A DNA stretch of 64,000 nucleotides from Kribbella amoyensis (GTDB lineage Bacteria > Actinomycetota > Actinomycetes > Propionibacteriales > Kribbellaceae): the NCBI RefSeq assembly GCF_007828865.1, contig NZ_VIVK01000001.1, positions 4,030,001 through 4,094,000 on the forward strand, in the 5' to 3' direction. The notes beneath the pieces were generated by a model. That model ran no database searches. It had not been told where the DNA came from and saw only the letters and a program-made list of their open reading frames with translations. How positions within the stretch are numbered: the first letter of the stretch is position 1; every line of letters starts with the position of its first letter. The translations under genes were made by a program, and so were the position numbers. Of the stretch, positions 1-7,061 are shown one piece after another.

Positions 1-299
1 GGCGTGGGGAAGCGGACCTTGTTGACGCCGTAGTTGAGTTTGGCGGTCACGCCGGACACGGCGAAGAGTTCGTCGCCGAAGCGGGCGATCAGGCTGAGGG
101 TCAGGTAGCCGTGCGCGATCGTGCCGCCGTACGGGCCGGCCGCGGCGCGGTCCACGTCGACGTGGATCCACTGGTGGTCGCCGGTGGCTTCGGCGAACTG
201 GTTCACCTGCTCCTGGGTGATCTCCAGCCACTCGGTCTCGCCGAGCCGGGTGCCGATCGCGTGCACGACCTCGTCGACCCCGGTGAAGGACTGCGGCAT
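1..299 (-). CDS. MaoC-family (R)-specific enoyl-CoA hydratase, 3' end outside window
   Basis: Hot-dog-fold hydratase expected to hydrate trans-2-enoyl-CoA/ACP to the (R)-3-hydroxyacyl form. Only the first 99 codons are present; the gene runs off the left edge. The visible protein starts MPQSFTGVDEVV. It carries the hydratase-2 signature around residues 40-60, with the Asp (D41) and His (H46) of the GDHQWIHVD segment as the expected catalytic pair, followed by GPYGGTIAHGYL. The ATG is preceded by GGAGCTGG. It lies 17 nt downstream of the SDR gene on the same strand, so the two probably form one operon. A hydratase beside a 3-ketoacyl reductase suggests sequential steps of fatty-acid synthesis or degradation, as in mycobacterial FabG4/HtdX pairs. 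The substrate cannot be told. Confidence 0.85.
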   Translation of the reverse strand, partial: MPQSFTGVDEVVHAIGTRLGETEWLEITQEQVNQFAEATGDHQWIHVDVDRAAAGPYGGTIAHGYLTLSLIARFGDELFAVSGVTAKLNYGVNKVRFPT

Positions 300-316
300 G
301 GTTCGTCCAGCTCCTG

Positions 317-1075
317 TCAGTTCTTCGGTCCGCCCGCGACGTACAGCACCTGGCCGGAGACGAAGCCGGCCTCCTCGCCGCAGAAGTACGAGGCGGCGGC
401 CGCGATGTCCTCGGGCTTGCCGGTCCGGTTCACCGCGGTCTTCTCGGCGTTGAACTTCTTGAACTCCTCGAAGTCCATCCCGACCCGGGCCGCCGTCGCC
501 GCGGTCATGTCGGTCTCGATGAAGCCGGGCGCGATCGCGTTCGAGGTGATGCCGAACTTGCCCAGCTCGAACGCGAGCGTCTTGGCCAGCCCCTGCAGAC
601 CGGCCTTCGCGGAGGCGTAGTTCGCCTGGCCGCGGTTGCCCAGCGCGGAGGTGGAGGACAGGAACACGATCCGCCCGTAGCCCGCCTCGACCATGTGCGC
701 CTGGCACGCCTTCGACATCAGGAAGCTGCCCCGCAGGTGCACCTGCATCACGGTGTCCCAGTCGTCCTCGGACATCTTGAACAGCAGGTTGTCGCGCAAG
801 ACGCCGGCGTTGTTCACCAGGATCGTCGGGGCACCCAGCTCGGCGACCACTCGCTCGACCGCGGCGCTCACCTGGCCGGACTTGCTGACGTCGCAGCCAA
901 CCGCGAGCGCCCGCCCCCCGGCCGAGGTGATCGCCTCGACGGTCTCCGCGCAGGTGGCCTCGTCCAGGTCCAGGACCGCGACCGCGTTGCCGTCGGCGGC
1001 GAGCCGCTTCGCCACGGCGGCCCCGATTCCCCGGGCGGCTCCGGTGACGATCGCCACCCGCTGCTGCTCGCTCAT
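317..1075 (-). CDS. fabG: SDR-family 3-oxoacyl-[acyl-carrier-protein] reductase, FabG-like
   Basis: Classical short-chain dehydrogenase/reductase of 252 aa, the usual length for FabG. The cofactor motif TGAARGIG is at residues 11-18, NNAG at 88-91, and the catalytic Ser140/Tyr153/Lys157 set sits in FLSSTSALGNRGQANYASAK. The start chosen is MSEQQRVAIVTG at 1075, because it follows AGAGAGGCAGGTCGAG and gives the normal FabG N-terminus; an in-frame upstream Met at 1132 would add 19 unlikely residues. The enzyme should reduce 3-oxoacyl-ACP or -CoA with NAD(P)H. The downstream maoC-type gene on the same strand would act on its product. Other SDR substrates cannot be excluded. Confidence 0.88.
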   Translation of the reverse strand: MSEQQRVAIVTGAARGIGAAVAKRLAADGNAVAVLDLDEATCAETVEAITSAGGRALAVGCDVSKSGQVSAAVERVVAELGAPTILVNNAGVLRDNLLFKMSEDDWDTVMQVHLRGSFLMSKACQAHMVEAGYGRIVFLSSTSALGNRGQANYASAKAGLQGLAKTLAFELGKFGITSNAIAPGFIETDMTAATAARVGMDFEEFKKFNAEKTAVNRTGKPEDIAAAASYFCGEEAGFVSGQVLYVAGGPKN

Positions 1076-1163
1076 CTCGACCTGCCTCTCTGCTCGGCCC
1101 ACCAGGCGGTTGCCCGGGATGACATTACCCACGTTCGATCACACCCGGTGGAGTCCGGATGCG

Positions 1164-1622
1164 ATGATGCACCGTGTGCATGATCACAGCGATGATCACG
1201 ACAGGGGCCGCAACCGCCACGTCTACCACTGTCCGCTCCGCTGGGGTGACCTGGACGCGCTCGGCCACGTGAACAATGGGCGCTACGTCGACTATCTGCA
1301 GGACGCGCGGGTCGATTTCCTGTTCCGGACCGCGAAGGACCTCGGCGCCGACGACCTGGAGACCGGGTTGCTGGTGGCCCGGCACGAGGTGCAGTACCGG
1401 GCGCCGCTGCGGTACCGCCCCGAGCCGGTGCGGATCGAGTTGTGGATCAGCGAGATCCGGGCCGCCTCGTTCACGATCGGCTACGAGATCCTCGACCTGG
1501 AGCCGCGCCGGACCTACGTGCAGGCGTGGACCAGGCTGGTCCCGTTCGACTTCGGCGCCGACCGGTTGCGCCGGATCACCCCCGAGGAGCGCGAGGTGCT
1601 GGCGAAGTTGGTGGGCGCGTGA
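1164..1622 (+). CDS. Acyl-CoA thioesterase, 4HBT hot-dog family (first of tandem pair)
   Basis: About 152 aa with a 4-hydroxybenzoyl-CoA-thioesterase type hot-dog domain. The diagnostic WGDLDALGHVNNGRYVDYLQ segment contains the conserved Asp and His/Asn-Asn-Gly that position the thioester. It probably hydrolyses acyl-CoA. The start is uncertain between ATG 1164, ATG 1167 and GTG 1176; a GGTGGAG element lies at 1146-1152. The stop overlaps the GTG of the next thioesterase (GTGA), so the two are translationally coupled. It diverges from the fabG-like gene across a short shared promoter region, in keeping with a role in acyl-CoA metabolism. Confidence 0.8.
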   Translation: MMHRVHDHSDDHDRGRNRHVYHCPLRWGDLDALGHVNNGRYVDYLQDARVDFLFRTAKDLGADDLETGLLVARHEVQYRAPLRYRPEPVRIELWISEIRAASFTIGYEILDLEPRRTYVQAWTRLVPFDFGADRLRRITPEEREVLAKLVGA

Positions 1623-2044
1623 GCACGTTCTCGTACCCGGTGCTGGTCCGCTGGTCCGACATCGACTCCTACGACCACGTCAACAACGTCCGGTACTTCG
1701 ACTATCTGCAGGAGGCCCGGATCGCGTTCCTGGCCGAGCTGCTCGCGACCCCGGCGGGCGGGTTCTTCGCCGAGTACCCGTGTGTGCTGGTGAGTCAGAC
1801 GGTGGACTACCTGCGGCCGATCCTGCTCCGGCACCCGCCGTACGCCGTGGACGTCTGGGTGGACGCGGTCGGCGGCTCGTCGTACACGCTCGGCTCGCGG
1901 ATCGTGGACCGCAGCGGCGAGGCCGACGTGGTGTACGCGCGGGCCACCTCGGTCCTGGTCGCGGTGACGGCGGACACGCACACGAAACGGCCGCTGAGCG
2001 AGGCGGAGCGGGCAGCCCTCGTCCGGCACGTTGGCGCGTCTTGA
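1619..2044 (+). CDS. Acyl-CoA thioesterase, 4HBT hot-dog family (second of tandem pair)
   Basis: A 141-aa hot-dog protein starting at GTG 1619 inside the stop codon of the preceding paralogue. WSDIDSYDHVNNVRYFDYLQ near the N-terminus matches the corresponding segment of the upstream gene, so the two arose by tandem duplication or encode two halves of a hetero-oligomer. Hot-dog thioesterases work as dimers with active sites at the interface, so a heterodimer is plausible but unproven. In-frame extension upstream to 1442 is antisense-type noise and was ignored. Confidence 0.82.
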   Translation: MSTFSYPVLVRWSDIDSYDHVNNVRYFDYLQEARIAFLAELLATPAGGFFAEYPCVLVSQTVDYLRPILLRHPPYAVDVWVDAVGGSSYTLGSRIVDRSGEADVVYARATSVLVAVTADTHTKRPLSEAERAALVRHVGAS

Positions 2045-2059
2045 GACACTGGGGACCTG

Positions 2060-2479
2060 ATGAGTGAGCCGAAGAGTTTCTACGACGCCGTCGGCGGGGC
2101 GGAGACGTTCCACCGGCTGGTGGCGGCGTTCTACCGCGGCGTCGCCGCCGATCCGGAGCTGCGCGCGATGTACCCGGAAGAGGATCTCGGTCCGGCCGAG
2201 GTCCGGTTCCGGATGTTCCTGGAGCAGTACTGGGGCGGCCCGCGGACCTACTCCGAGCAGCGCGGGCACCCCCGGCTGCGGATGCGGCACCACCCGTTCG
2301 CCGTCACCCCGGGCGCACGGGACCGCTGGCTCGGCCACATGCGGGCCGCCCTCGACGAGATCGCGCTGCCGCCCGATCGCGACGAGGAGATCTGGACGTA
2401 CATGGTGATGGCGGCACACAGCATGGTGAACACCGACGAACCGCAGTACCCGGGCGCGATCGACGTGTCCGGCACCTGA
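2060..2479 (+). CDS. glbO: Group II truncated haemoglobin (trHbO)
   Basis: A 139-aa globin of the actinobacterial truncated haemoglobin O class. Visible hallmarks are the N-terminal [16 protein letters not shown] segment, a B10 tyrosine (Tyr25), the proximal haem-binding His in RLRMRHHPF (about His77), and the G8 tryptophan (Trp90) in ARDRWLGHM. Group II globins bind O2 tightly and are linked to oxygen or NO/peroxide chemistry. The gene starts 15 nt after the thioesterase pair and could be co-transcribed with it. The following osmC gene also handles peroxide, so the local theme may be oxidative stress, though that is inference. Confidence 0.93.
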   Translation: MSEPKSFYDAVGGAETFHRLVAAFYRGVAADPELRAMYPEEDLGPAEVRFRMFLEQYWGGPRTYSEQRGHPRLRMRHHPFAVTPGARDRWLGHMRAALDEIALPPDRDEEIWTYMVMAAHSMVNTDEPQYPGAIDVSGT

Positions 2480-2501
2480 CTTCTTGGGAGAGACAACGAG
2501 C

Positions 2502-2930
2502 ATGGCAACCACTCGTACCGCGAAGGCGCACTGGGAAGGCTCGCTGATGGAGGGCGCCGGCCAGGTCGCGCTGGAGTCGTCCGGGATCGGCACCTACGAC
2601 GTGACCTGGGCGTCCCGGGCGAACGAGGCCGACGGCCGGACCAGCCCGGAGGAGCTGATCGCCGCCGCGCACTGCACCTGCTTCTCGATGGCGCTCTCGC
2701 ACGCGCTCGCCGGGGCCGGGAACGCACCGGAGTCCCTGGACACCACCGCCGACGTCACCTTCCAGCCGGGTGAGGGCATCACCGGTATCAAGCTGAGCGT
2801 GAACGGCAAGGTCCCCGGCCTGACCGCCGACCAGTTCGCCGAGTTCGCCGAGGGCGCCAAGAAGAACTGCCCCGTCAGCCAGGCCCTGGCCGCCGTCCCG
2901 ATCACCCTGGACGTCACCTTCACCGCCTGA
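2502..2930 (+). CDS. osmC: OsmC-family peroxiredoxin (organic hydroperoxide reductase)
   Basis: A 142-aa OsmC/Ohr-type thiol peroxidase that reduces organic hydroperoxides. SPEELIAAAHCTCFSMALS holds the peroxidatic Cys (Cys60); a second cysteine two residues earlier (Cys58) is extra. The resolving Cys is Cys123 in KKNCPVSQAL. The start ATG 2502 follows GGGAGAGA at a normal distance; an in-frame TTG at 2484 would lie before that site. It ends just before a strong hairpin terminator. No OhrR-type regulator is adjacent here; an OhrR-like gene is 22 kb away at 24.4-24.9 kb. Confidence 0.9.
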   Translation: MATTRTAKAHWEGSLMEGAGQVALESSGIGTYDVTWASRANEADGRTSPEELIAAAHCTCFSMALSHALAGAGNAPESLDTTADVTFQPGEGITGIKLSVNGKVPGLTADQFAEFAEGAKKNCPVSQALAAVPITLDVTFTA

Positions 2931-2939
2931 CCCAGCTGT

Positions 2940-2983
2940 GCGAACGGCGCCGGATCCCCAGGACGGGGGGCGGCGCCGTTCGC
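2940..2983 (+). terminator. Hairpin terminator after osmC
   Basis: A perfect 13-bp stem (GCGAACGGCGCCG at 2940-2952 pairing with 2971-2983) encloses an 18-nt loop. It starts 10 nt after the osmC stop codon. There is no U-tract, as is common for actinobacterial terminators. Confidence 0.75.
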
Positions 2984-3048
2984 GTTGTGTGAGGGGCTTC
3001 CACCCGGAGGGTGAACGGCTTACCGTCAGAGATGAGAGGGGGGCTCTC

Positions 3049-3513
3049 ATGACGACGGAACAGTCAACGGGGACGGAGCAGTCACCGGGTACCAAGCAGT
3101 GCCCGTACTGCAAGGAAGAGATCCGGGCCGACGCGGTGGTCTGCAAGCACTGCGGCTCGCGACTCGAGGCGCAGGGGCCCGAGCACGGCGGGACGTGCCC
3201 GTACTGCCGGGAGCAGATCCACCCTGAAGCCCGGCGCTGCAAGCACTGCCACGCGGACCTGACGCCCCAACCGGTTCGCTCGGCGTCCTCCTCCGGCTGC
3301 GGATGCGGCGGGGGCTGCGGAGGCGGGTGCGGCGGCCAGTACTCGCGCGGTGGCGGCGTCAGGTCGGTCGCGCGCGAGGAGGAGTTCGGCGGGGGCCAGT
3401 GCTACAACCGCTGCATGCTCCTGTGCGGCGGAGGCTTCCTCTGCGAGCTCCAGTGCGGCTGGATCTGCGAGGGCGCCCCGGCGACGCTTCCGGCTCGCCC
3501 GATCTTCCGCTGA
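3049..3513 (+). CDS. Double zinc-ribbon protein with symmetric Cys-rich tail
   Basis: A 154-aa protein of unknown function. Two consecutive zinc-ribbon motifs are clear: CPYC...CKHC at residues 18-35 and again at 50-67, each CX2C-X10-CX2C. A Gly/Cys-rich linker follows (Cys84, 86, 90, 94 among glycines). The C-terminal segment has cysteines 118, 122, 126, 132, 136 and 140, giving the symmetric pattern CX3CX3CX5CX3CX3C. There is no signal peptide or membrane segment. Start ATG 3049 follows GAGAGGGGGGC; an upstream extension to 2938 reads through the osmC terminator and is rejected. The zinc ribbons suggest metal, nucleic-acid or protein binding. The tail could be a disulphide-stapled helical hairpin or a metal site. 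No modifying enzymes are nearby. Confidence 0.7.
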   Translation: MTTEQSTGTEQSPGTKQCPYCKEEIRADAVVCKHCGSRLEAQGPEHGGTCPYCREQIHPEARRCKHCHADLTPQPVRSASSSGCGCGGGCGGGCGGQYSRGGGVRSVAREEEFGGGQCYNRCMLLCGGGFLCELQCGWICEGAPATLPARPIFR

Positions 3514-3517
3514 CCTG

Positions 3518-4375
3518 TCAGTCGACCGGGGTGTGACCACCGGCCGGACGAGTGGGGGACTCAGTCACCGTCGTGGTCGCGGCGGCTGCCGTAGCGGTCG
3601 CCGGAGGTTGCTCGGCGGGGGCTTCGACGGCCTGGTCCTCTGACTTCTCGTCGGCCTTCTCCGCGGCGGAACCGACACCGGTGGACCCGGCGTCGGGATC
3701 GCGGTTGGTCAGATTGCCGACCCGGAAGACCTCGCCGTTGCGGACGTACCAGATGGTGCCGTCCTCGCCGCGCAGCCGGGTGACGCGCAGGCCGACGGCC
3801 TCGACCACGCCGGTGGCCTTCTCCATGTCGATCAGGTCGCCGACGCCGTACTGGTCCTCGAAGATCATGAAGATCCCGGCCAGGAAGTCCTTCACCAGGG
3901 TCTGTGCGCCGAAGCCGAGCGCGACGCCGATGATGCTCGCGGACGCGACGACCGGCAGGATGTTGAAGCCGAGCTCGGCCAGCACCATCACCACCAGGAC
4001 CGCGGTCAGCACGATGGTCACGGCACTGCAGAGCAACGACGCGATCGTCTCCGCGCGCTGGGCCCGGCGTTCGTTCGCGAGGGTGTTCTCGACGAACACC
4101 TGACCACGCTTCGACCGGGCGAGTACCCCCGCGACCGCGCCCGCCCCGGTCCGGCGGGCGAACCGGCGGATCAGCTTGTGCAGCAGCAGACGGACCACGA
4201 AGAACGCCACGATCAGACCGGCGATCCGGGCCGGCACCATGACGATCTGGTCGGTCACTTCGAGCTGCCCGTCGTTGCCACGCCGGAAGAACGTGGGGAA
4301 CTGTTCCGGCAGGGACAGGGCGGTGAGCAGGGGGTGACTGAGCAGGGACACGGGGTAGCTGAGCAGAATAGGCAT
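3518..4375 (-). CDS. mscS: MscS-family mechanosensitive ion channel
   Basis: A 285-aa small-conductance mechanosensitive channel that opens on hypo-osmotic stress. Hydrophobic segments lie near residues 45-65 and 110-135. The pore-lining helix region VASASIIGVALGFGAQTLVKDFLAG (about 145-168) has the Gly/Ala packing typical of TM3. The beta domain follows (FEDQYGVGDLIDMEKATGVV, then a VRNGEVFRVGNLTNRD segment). The C-terminus after about residue 225 is an Ala/Glu/Thr-rich, probably disordered tail. It is convergent with the zinc-ribbon gene, with a 4-nt gap between stop codons. Confidence 0.9.
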   Translation of the reverse strand: MPILLSYPVSLLSHPLLTALSLPEQFPTFFRRGNDGQLEVTDQIVMVPARIAGLIVAFFVVRLLLHKLIRRFARRTGAGAVAGVLARSKRGQVFVENTLANERRAQRAETIASLLCSAVTIVLTAVLVVMVLAELGFNILPVVASASIIGVALGFGAQTLVKDFLAGIFMIFEDQYGVGDLIDMEKATGVVEAVGLRVTRLRGEDGTIWYVRNGEVFRVGNLTNRDPDAGSTGVGSAAEKADEKSEDQAVEAPAEQPPATATAAAATTTVTESPTRPAGGHTPVD

Positions 4376-4453
4376 ATCGCCGCCCTACTGTAGTGACCAC
4401 CGCCTGAATCGCCGCATCACCGAAGACCTACGTTGCGAGGGAGAAAGCGGTCT

Positions 4454-5449
4454 ATGCCGAGCCGGCTGGATGACGAGCTGAAAAGGCTGGTGAGTGCCGG
4501 CGTCCTGCGCCAGTACCAGGCCGACGCCCTGCGATCCGCGGCCACGGCCGATTCCAGCGTGGAGCCCCCCGAATCCGCTGCGGTGAGTACGCCGCCGAGT
4601 ACGCCGAGCAAGCCCGTGGCGCCCCCGGAACCGAACCGCGGATCAGCGCTGACCGAGGTGCTCGGGTACATCGGCGGAGCGTTACTCCTCGGGGCTGTGG
4701 CTCTTCTCACGGTCGCGAACTGGGGCGAGATGGGCCGCGGTGCCCGGATATCGACCGGTACGGCGGCTGCGGTGCTTCTGCTCGGCACCGCCGTCCTGCT
4801 CGCCGTGTTCCGCCGGCGCGACCAGTTGAGCTCCTCGCTGGCCGCGCTCGGTTGTTGCGTGGCCGGGTTCGCCACCTACGTCGCGATCGAGGACGCGTCC
4901 GGCCGGATCGCCGGGGTCGCGGTCGCACTGGTCCTGGCCGGGGCCGGGGTCTGGTGGCTCCGCGGCCCATCGTTGCTCGTAGCAACGTTCGCGATCCTCG
5001 CGGTCGGCGTCCTCGTGCTCACCTCGGACGTGTTCACGCCGGCGGAGAGCGTGCACACGAGCAGCGCGGGGATCGCGGCGACCGGGTTCATCCTGGTCGC
5101 CGTGGTGTTCGGGGCGCTCGGCCTGGTCCGCGACCAGGTGACGTCGTGGTCGCTGGCCGGGGCGGCGATGTTCAGCTCGTCGATCTGCTGGCTGGTCCAG
5201 GACCGGGGCGAGGTGATGGCGCTGGCCGTGGGAACCGCGGGGCCGGTCGCGCTGCTGGTGATGTACGGCCGCCGCCGCGCCTCGGCGTACCTGGTGATCG
5301 GGTGCTCGATCCTGCTGGTGATCTGGCCGTTGTCGCTCTACCAGCTGACCGACAACCTGGCCGGTGTCGCGATCGGCCTGGTGATCGCGAGCGGGGCGCT
5401 GCTGACGGCGGTGATGCTGCTGTCCCGTCGTCGGCTGCCGTCAACCTGA
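4454..5449 (+). CDS. Multi-pass membrane protein, DUF2157-like
   Basis: A 331-aa integral membrane protein of unknown function. A short cytoplasmic N-terminal region (MPSRLDDELKRLVSAGVLRQYQADAL) is followed by a Pro/Ser/Thr-rich linker and then about nine or ten hydrophobic helices from residue 75 to the end, closing with RRRLPST. The N-terminal helix plus many weakly amphipathic TM segments resembles DUF2157-type proteins, which is a resemblance by eye only. ATG 4454 is preferred over an upstream TTG at 4433 because GAGGGAGAAAG lies directly before it. It overlaps the convergent GDPD-like gene by 9 nt at the stop codons. Confidence 0.7.
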   Translation: MPSRLDDELKRLVSAGVLRQYQADALRSAATADSSVEPPESAAVSTPPSTPSKPVAPPEPNRGSALTEVLGYIGGALLLGAVALLTVANWGEMGRGARISTGTAAAVLLLGTAVLLAVFRRRDQLSSSLAALGCCVAGFATYVAIEDASGRIAGVAVALVLAGAGVWWLRGPSLLVATFAILAVGVLVLTSDVFTPAESVHTSSAGIAATGFILVAVVFGALGLVRDQVTSWSLAGAAMFSSSICWLVQDRGEVMALAVGTAGPVALLVMYGRRRASAYLVIGCSILLVIWPLSLYQLTDNLAGVAIGLVIASGALLTAVMLLSRRRLPST

Positions 5450-6901
5450 CCGGACGACCTTCAGCCCGCGCAGCGACAACGCGCCGTCCGTCGACGCGCG
5501 GCCGAGGTGCAGGTAGCCACCACGGAACGCCGGGTCCGTGACCGTGATCCGCGCCGCGTCGTCCTGCCGGATCCAGGTCAGCTGCGTCGGCGTCACCTCG
5601 AGCCGGAACCGCATCCACTTCTTCCGGACCGGAGCCGCGGTCCGCTTGGTCCCCAGCTTCGTCCCGGGCCCCTTGCCGACGCGGTGCGCGTACAGACCGA
5701 GTTCGCCGTCGGCCTGGAGGATCGCGTGATACCCGTCCGACGTACCGAGCCGGTGCTCGTAGTACCGGTCGTCCTGGTGCCCGAACGCGAGGGTGAGGTT
5801 CGCGGTCTCCTCGGCGGGCAGCACGTCGTACGCCGCCTCGAACTCCACCGCGTACGCAGAGGCGGTCACGGGACCGAGGTTCCCGAGCGTGACGAAGTGC
5901 TGCACGTCCTTCGCGCCGAGCGTGACCGAGGCGTCGATGTTCCACCGCAGCGCGTACCGGTCGTCGGCCGGGTCCCTGGTCAGCTCCCCGGCCACGGCGG
6001 CACCGCGAGCCCACTGGTCCGACGTCGCGATCTCGGTGGTGCCGTTGAGGTACCCGAGGTCGGGCGTGACCGCACCGGCCACCCCGAGCGCCCGGTACCG
6101 CTCGAGCTCGGACCGTCGGTGGATCGGCGACGCCCACACCGGTACGCCGGCCGCGACCGCCACTTCGGTCAGGTCCGCAGAGACTCCCGTGGTCGGCAGG
6201 ACGAGCGCATCGGTCCGCGGTGACAACAGGCTCGCCACGGTCTGCACGGATTCCCCAGTGAGCTCGGCCGGGCCAGCCGCGGAGGCCAGGACACCGAGGC
6301 CCTGCTTCTTGAGTTCGCCGAGTCGTATGCTGCGGAACGTCGTCCGCACCAGGACCGAGGTCTCCAGCCGGTTCCGCGCGATCATCGACATCATCGGCTC
6401 GTACGCGCGGTCGTCGCGCGCGTCCACACAGAGGATCACCCGCCCACCGAACCGCTTGAGCACGTCCTCGAACAGCGGCACCCGCAACTTCTTGTACTGC
6501 CACGCCGGACCGAGTCGCGGGATGTCGAGCCACCCGTTGCGCAGTGGAGCCAGGCTCGTCCCGCGGAGAGCGCCGGTCAGGTTGGTCGTCCGTTCGAGGC
6601 TCTGGTCCTGCAGGCAGACCAGGGCGTTGTCCGCGGTCAGTCCGACGCTCACTTCCAGTGCCCGCGCACCCCAGTCGACCGCGGCCTGGTACGACTCCAT
6701 GCTGTGCTCCGGGAAGACGTCACCGGCGCCCCGGTGTCCGATCAGGTAGTGGTCACCGCGATCGGAGACCCAGTCGGTCAGGCCGTAGACCGGCTGCGAC
6801 GAACCGGGATCGGCTGCGCTCGCGCCACGGCATCCGCCGGTCAGGGCGACCGCGGTCAGCCCGCCCAGCCAACCCAGCGTCGTCCGTCGCGTGATCCTCA
6901 T
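5441..6901 (-). CDS. Exported glycerophosphodiester phosphodiesterase-like protein, probable degenerate active site
   Basis: A 486-aa exported protein with a TRRTTLGWLGG twin-arginine-like start and a Cys24 that could be lipidated (LTGGC, not a perfect lipobox). Residues 52-300 resemble the GDPD TIM barrel: GHRGAGDVFPEHS (His56, Arg57, Glu65) is the first catalytic block. In the next block the usual E-x-D-V reads E-V-S-V (Glu83, Ser85), and the usual His-Asp reads Gln98-Asp99, so one metal ligand and the second catalytic His appear to be missing. Residues of about 300-486 form a beta-rich, lectin/LamG-like domain. GDPDs cleave glycerophosphodiesters to glycerol-3-phosphate; this copy may instead bind a ligand or use altered chemistry. 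Confidence 0.75.
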   Translation of the reverse strand: MRITRRTTLGWLGGLTAVALTGGCRGASAADPGSSQPVYGLTDWVSDRGDHYLIGHRGAGDVFPEHSMESYQAAVDWGARALEVSVGLTADNALVCLQDQSLERTTNLTGALRGTSLAPLRNGWLDIPRLGPAWQYKKLRVPLFEDVLKRFGGRVILCVDARDDRAYEPMMSMIARNRLETSVLVRTTFRSIRLGELKKQGLGVLASAAGPAELTGESVQTVASLLSPRTDALVLPTTGVSADLTEVAVAAGVPVWASPIHRRSELERYRALGVAGAVTPDLGYLNGTTEIATSDQWARGAAVAGELTRDPADDRYALRWNIDASVTLGAKDVQHFVTLGNLGPVTASAYAVEFEAAYDVLPAEETANLTLAFGHQDDRYYEHRLGTSDGYHAILQADGELGLYAHRVGKGPGTKLGTKRTAAPVRKKWMRFRLEVTPTQLTWIRQDDAARITVTDPAFRGGYLHLGRASTDGALSLRGLKVVRSG

Positions 6902-7061
6902 CCGGTGCCCCCTCCACTCCCCACCGGGGAAGAGTAGAGGCAGAGCGGACGATCACGACAAGGCTGGATCCGTGCACGGTCGCTCGCAGCTGGTGACCGA
7001 TGTTCCCGTCCCGGCGCGCGGCGTTCTGCCCCGCAGCCGTTGATACGGCAGACTCGCACGC

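Noticed and set aside
3049..3513. RiPP precursor with Cys-rich core
   Set aside because: No modification enzyme, protease or transporter is nearby, and the protein has two zinc ribbons rather than a leader.
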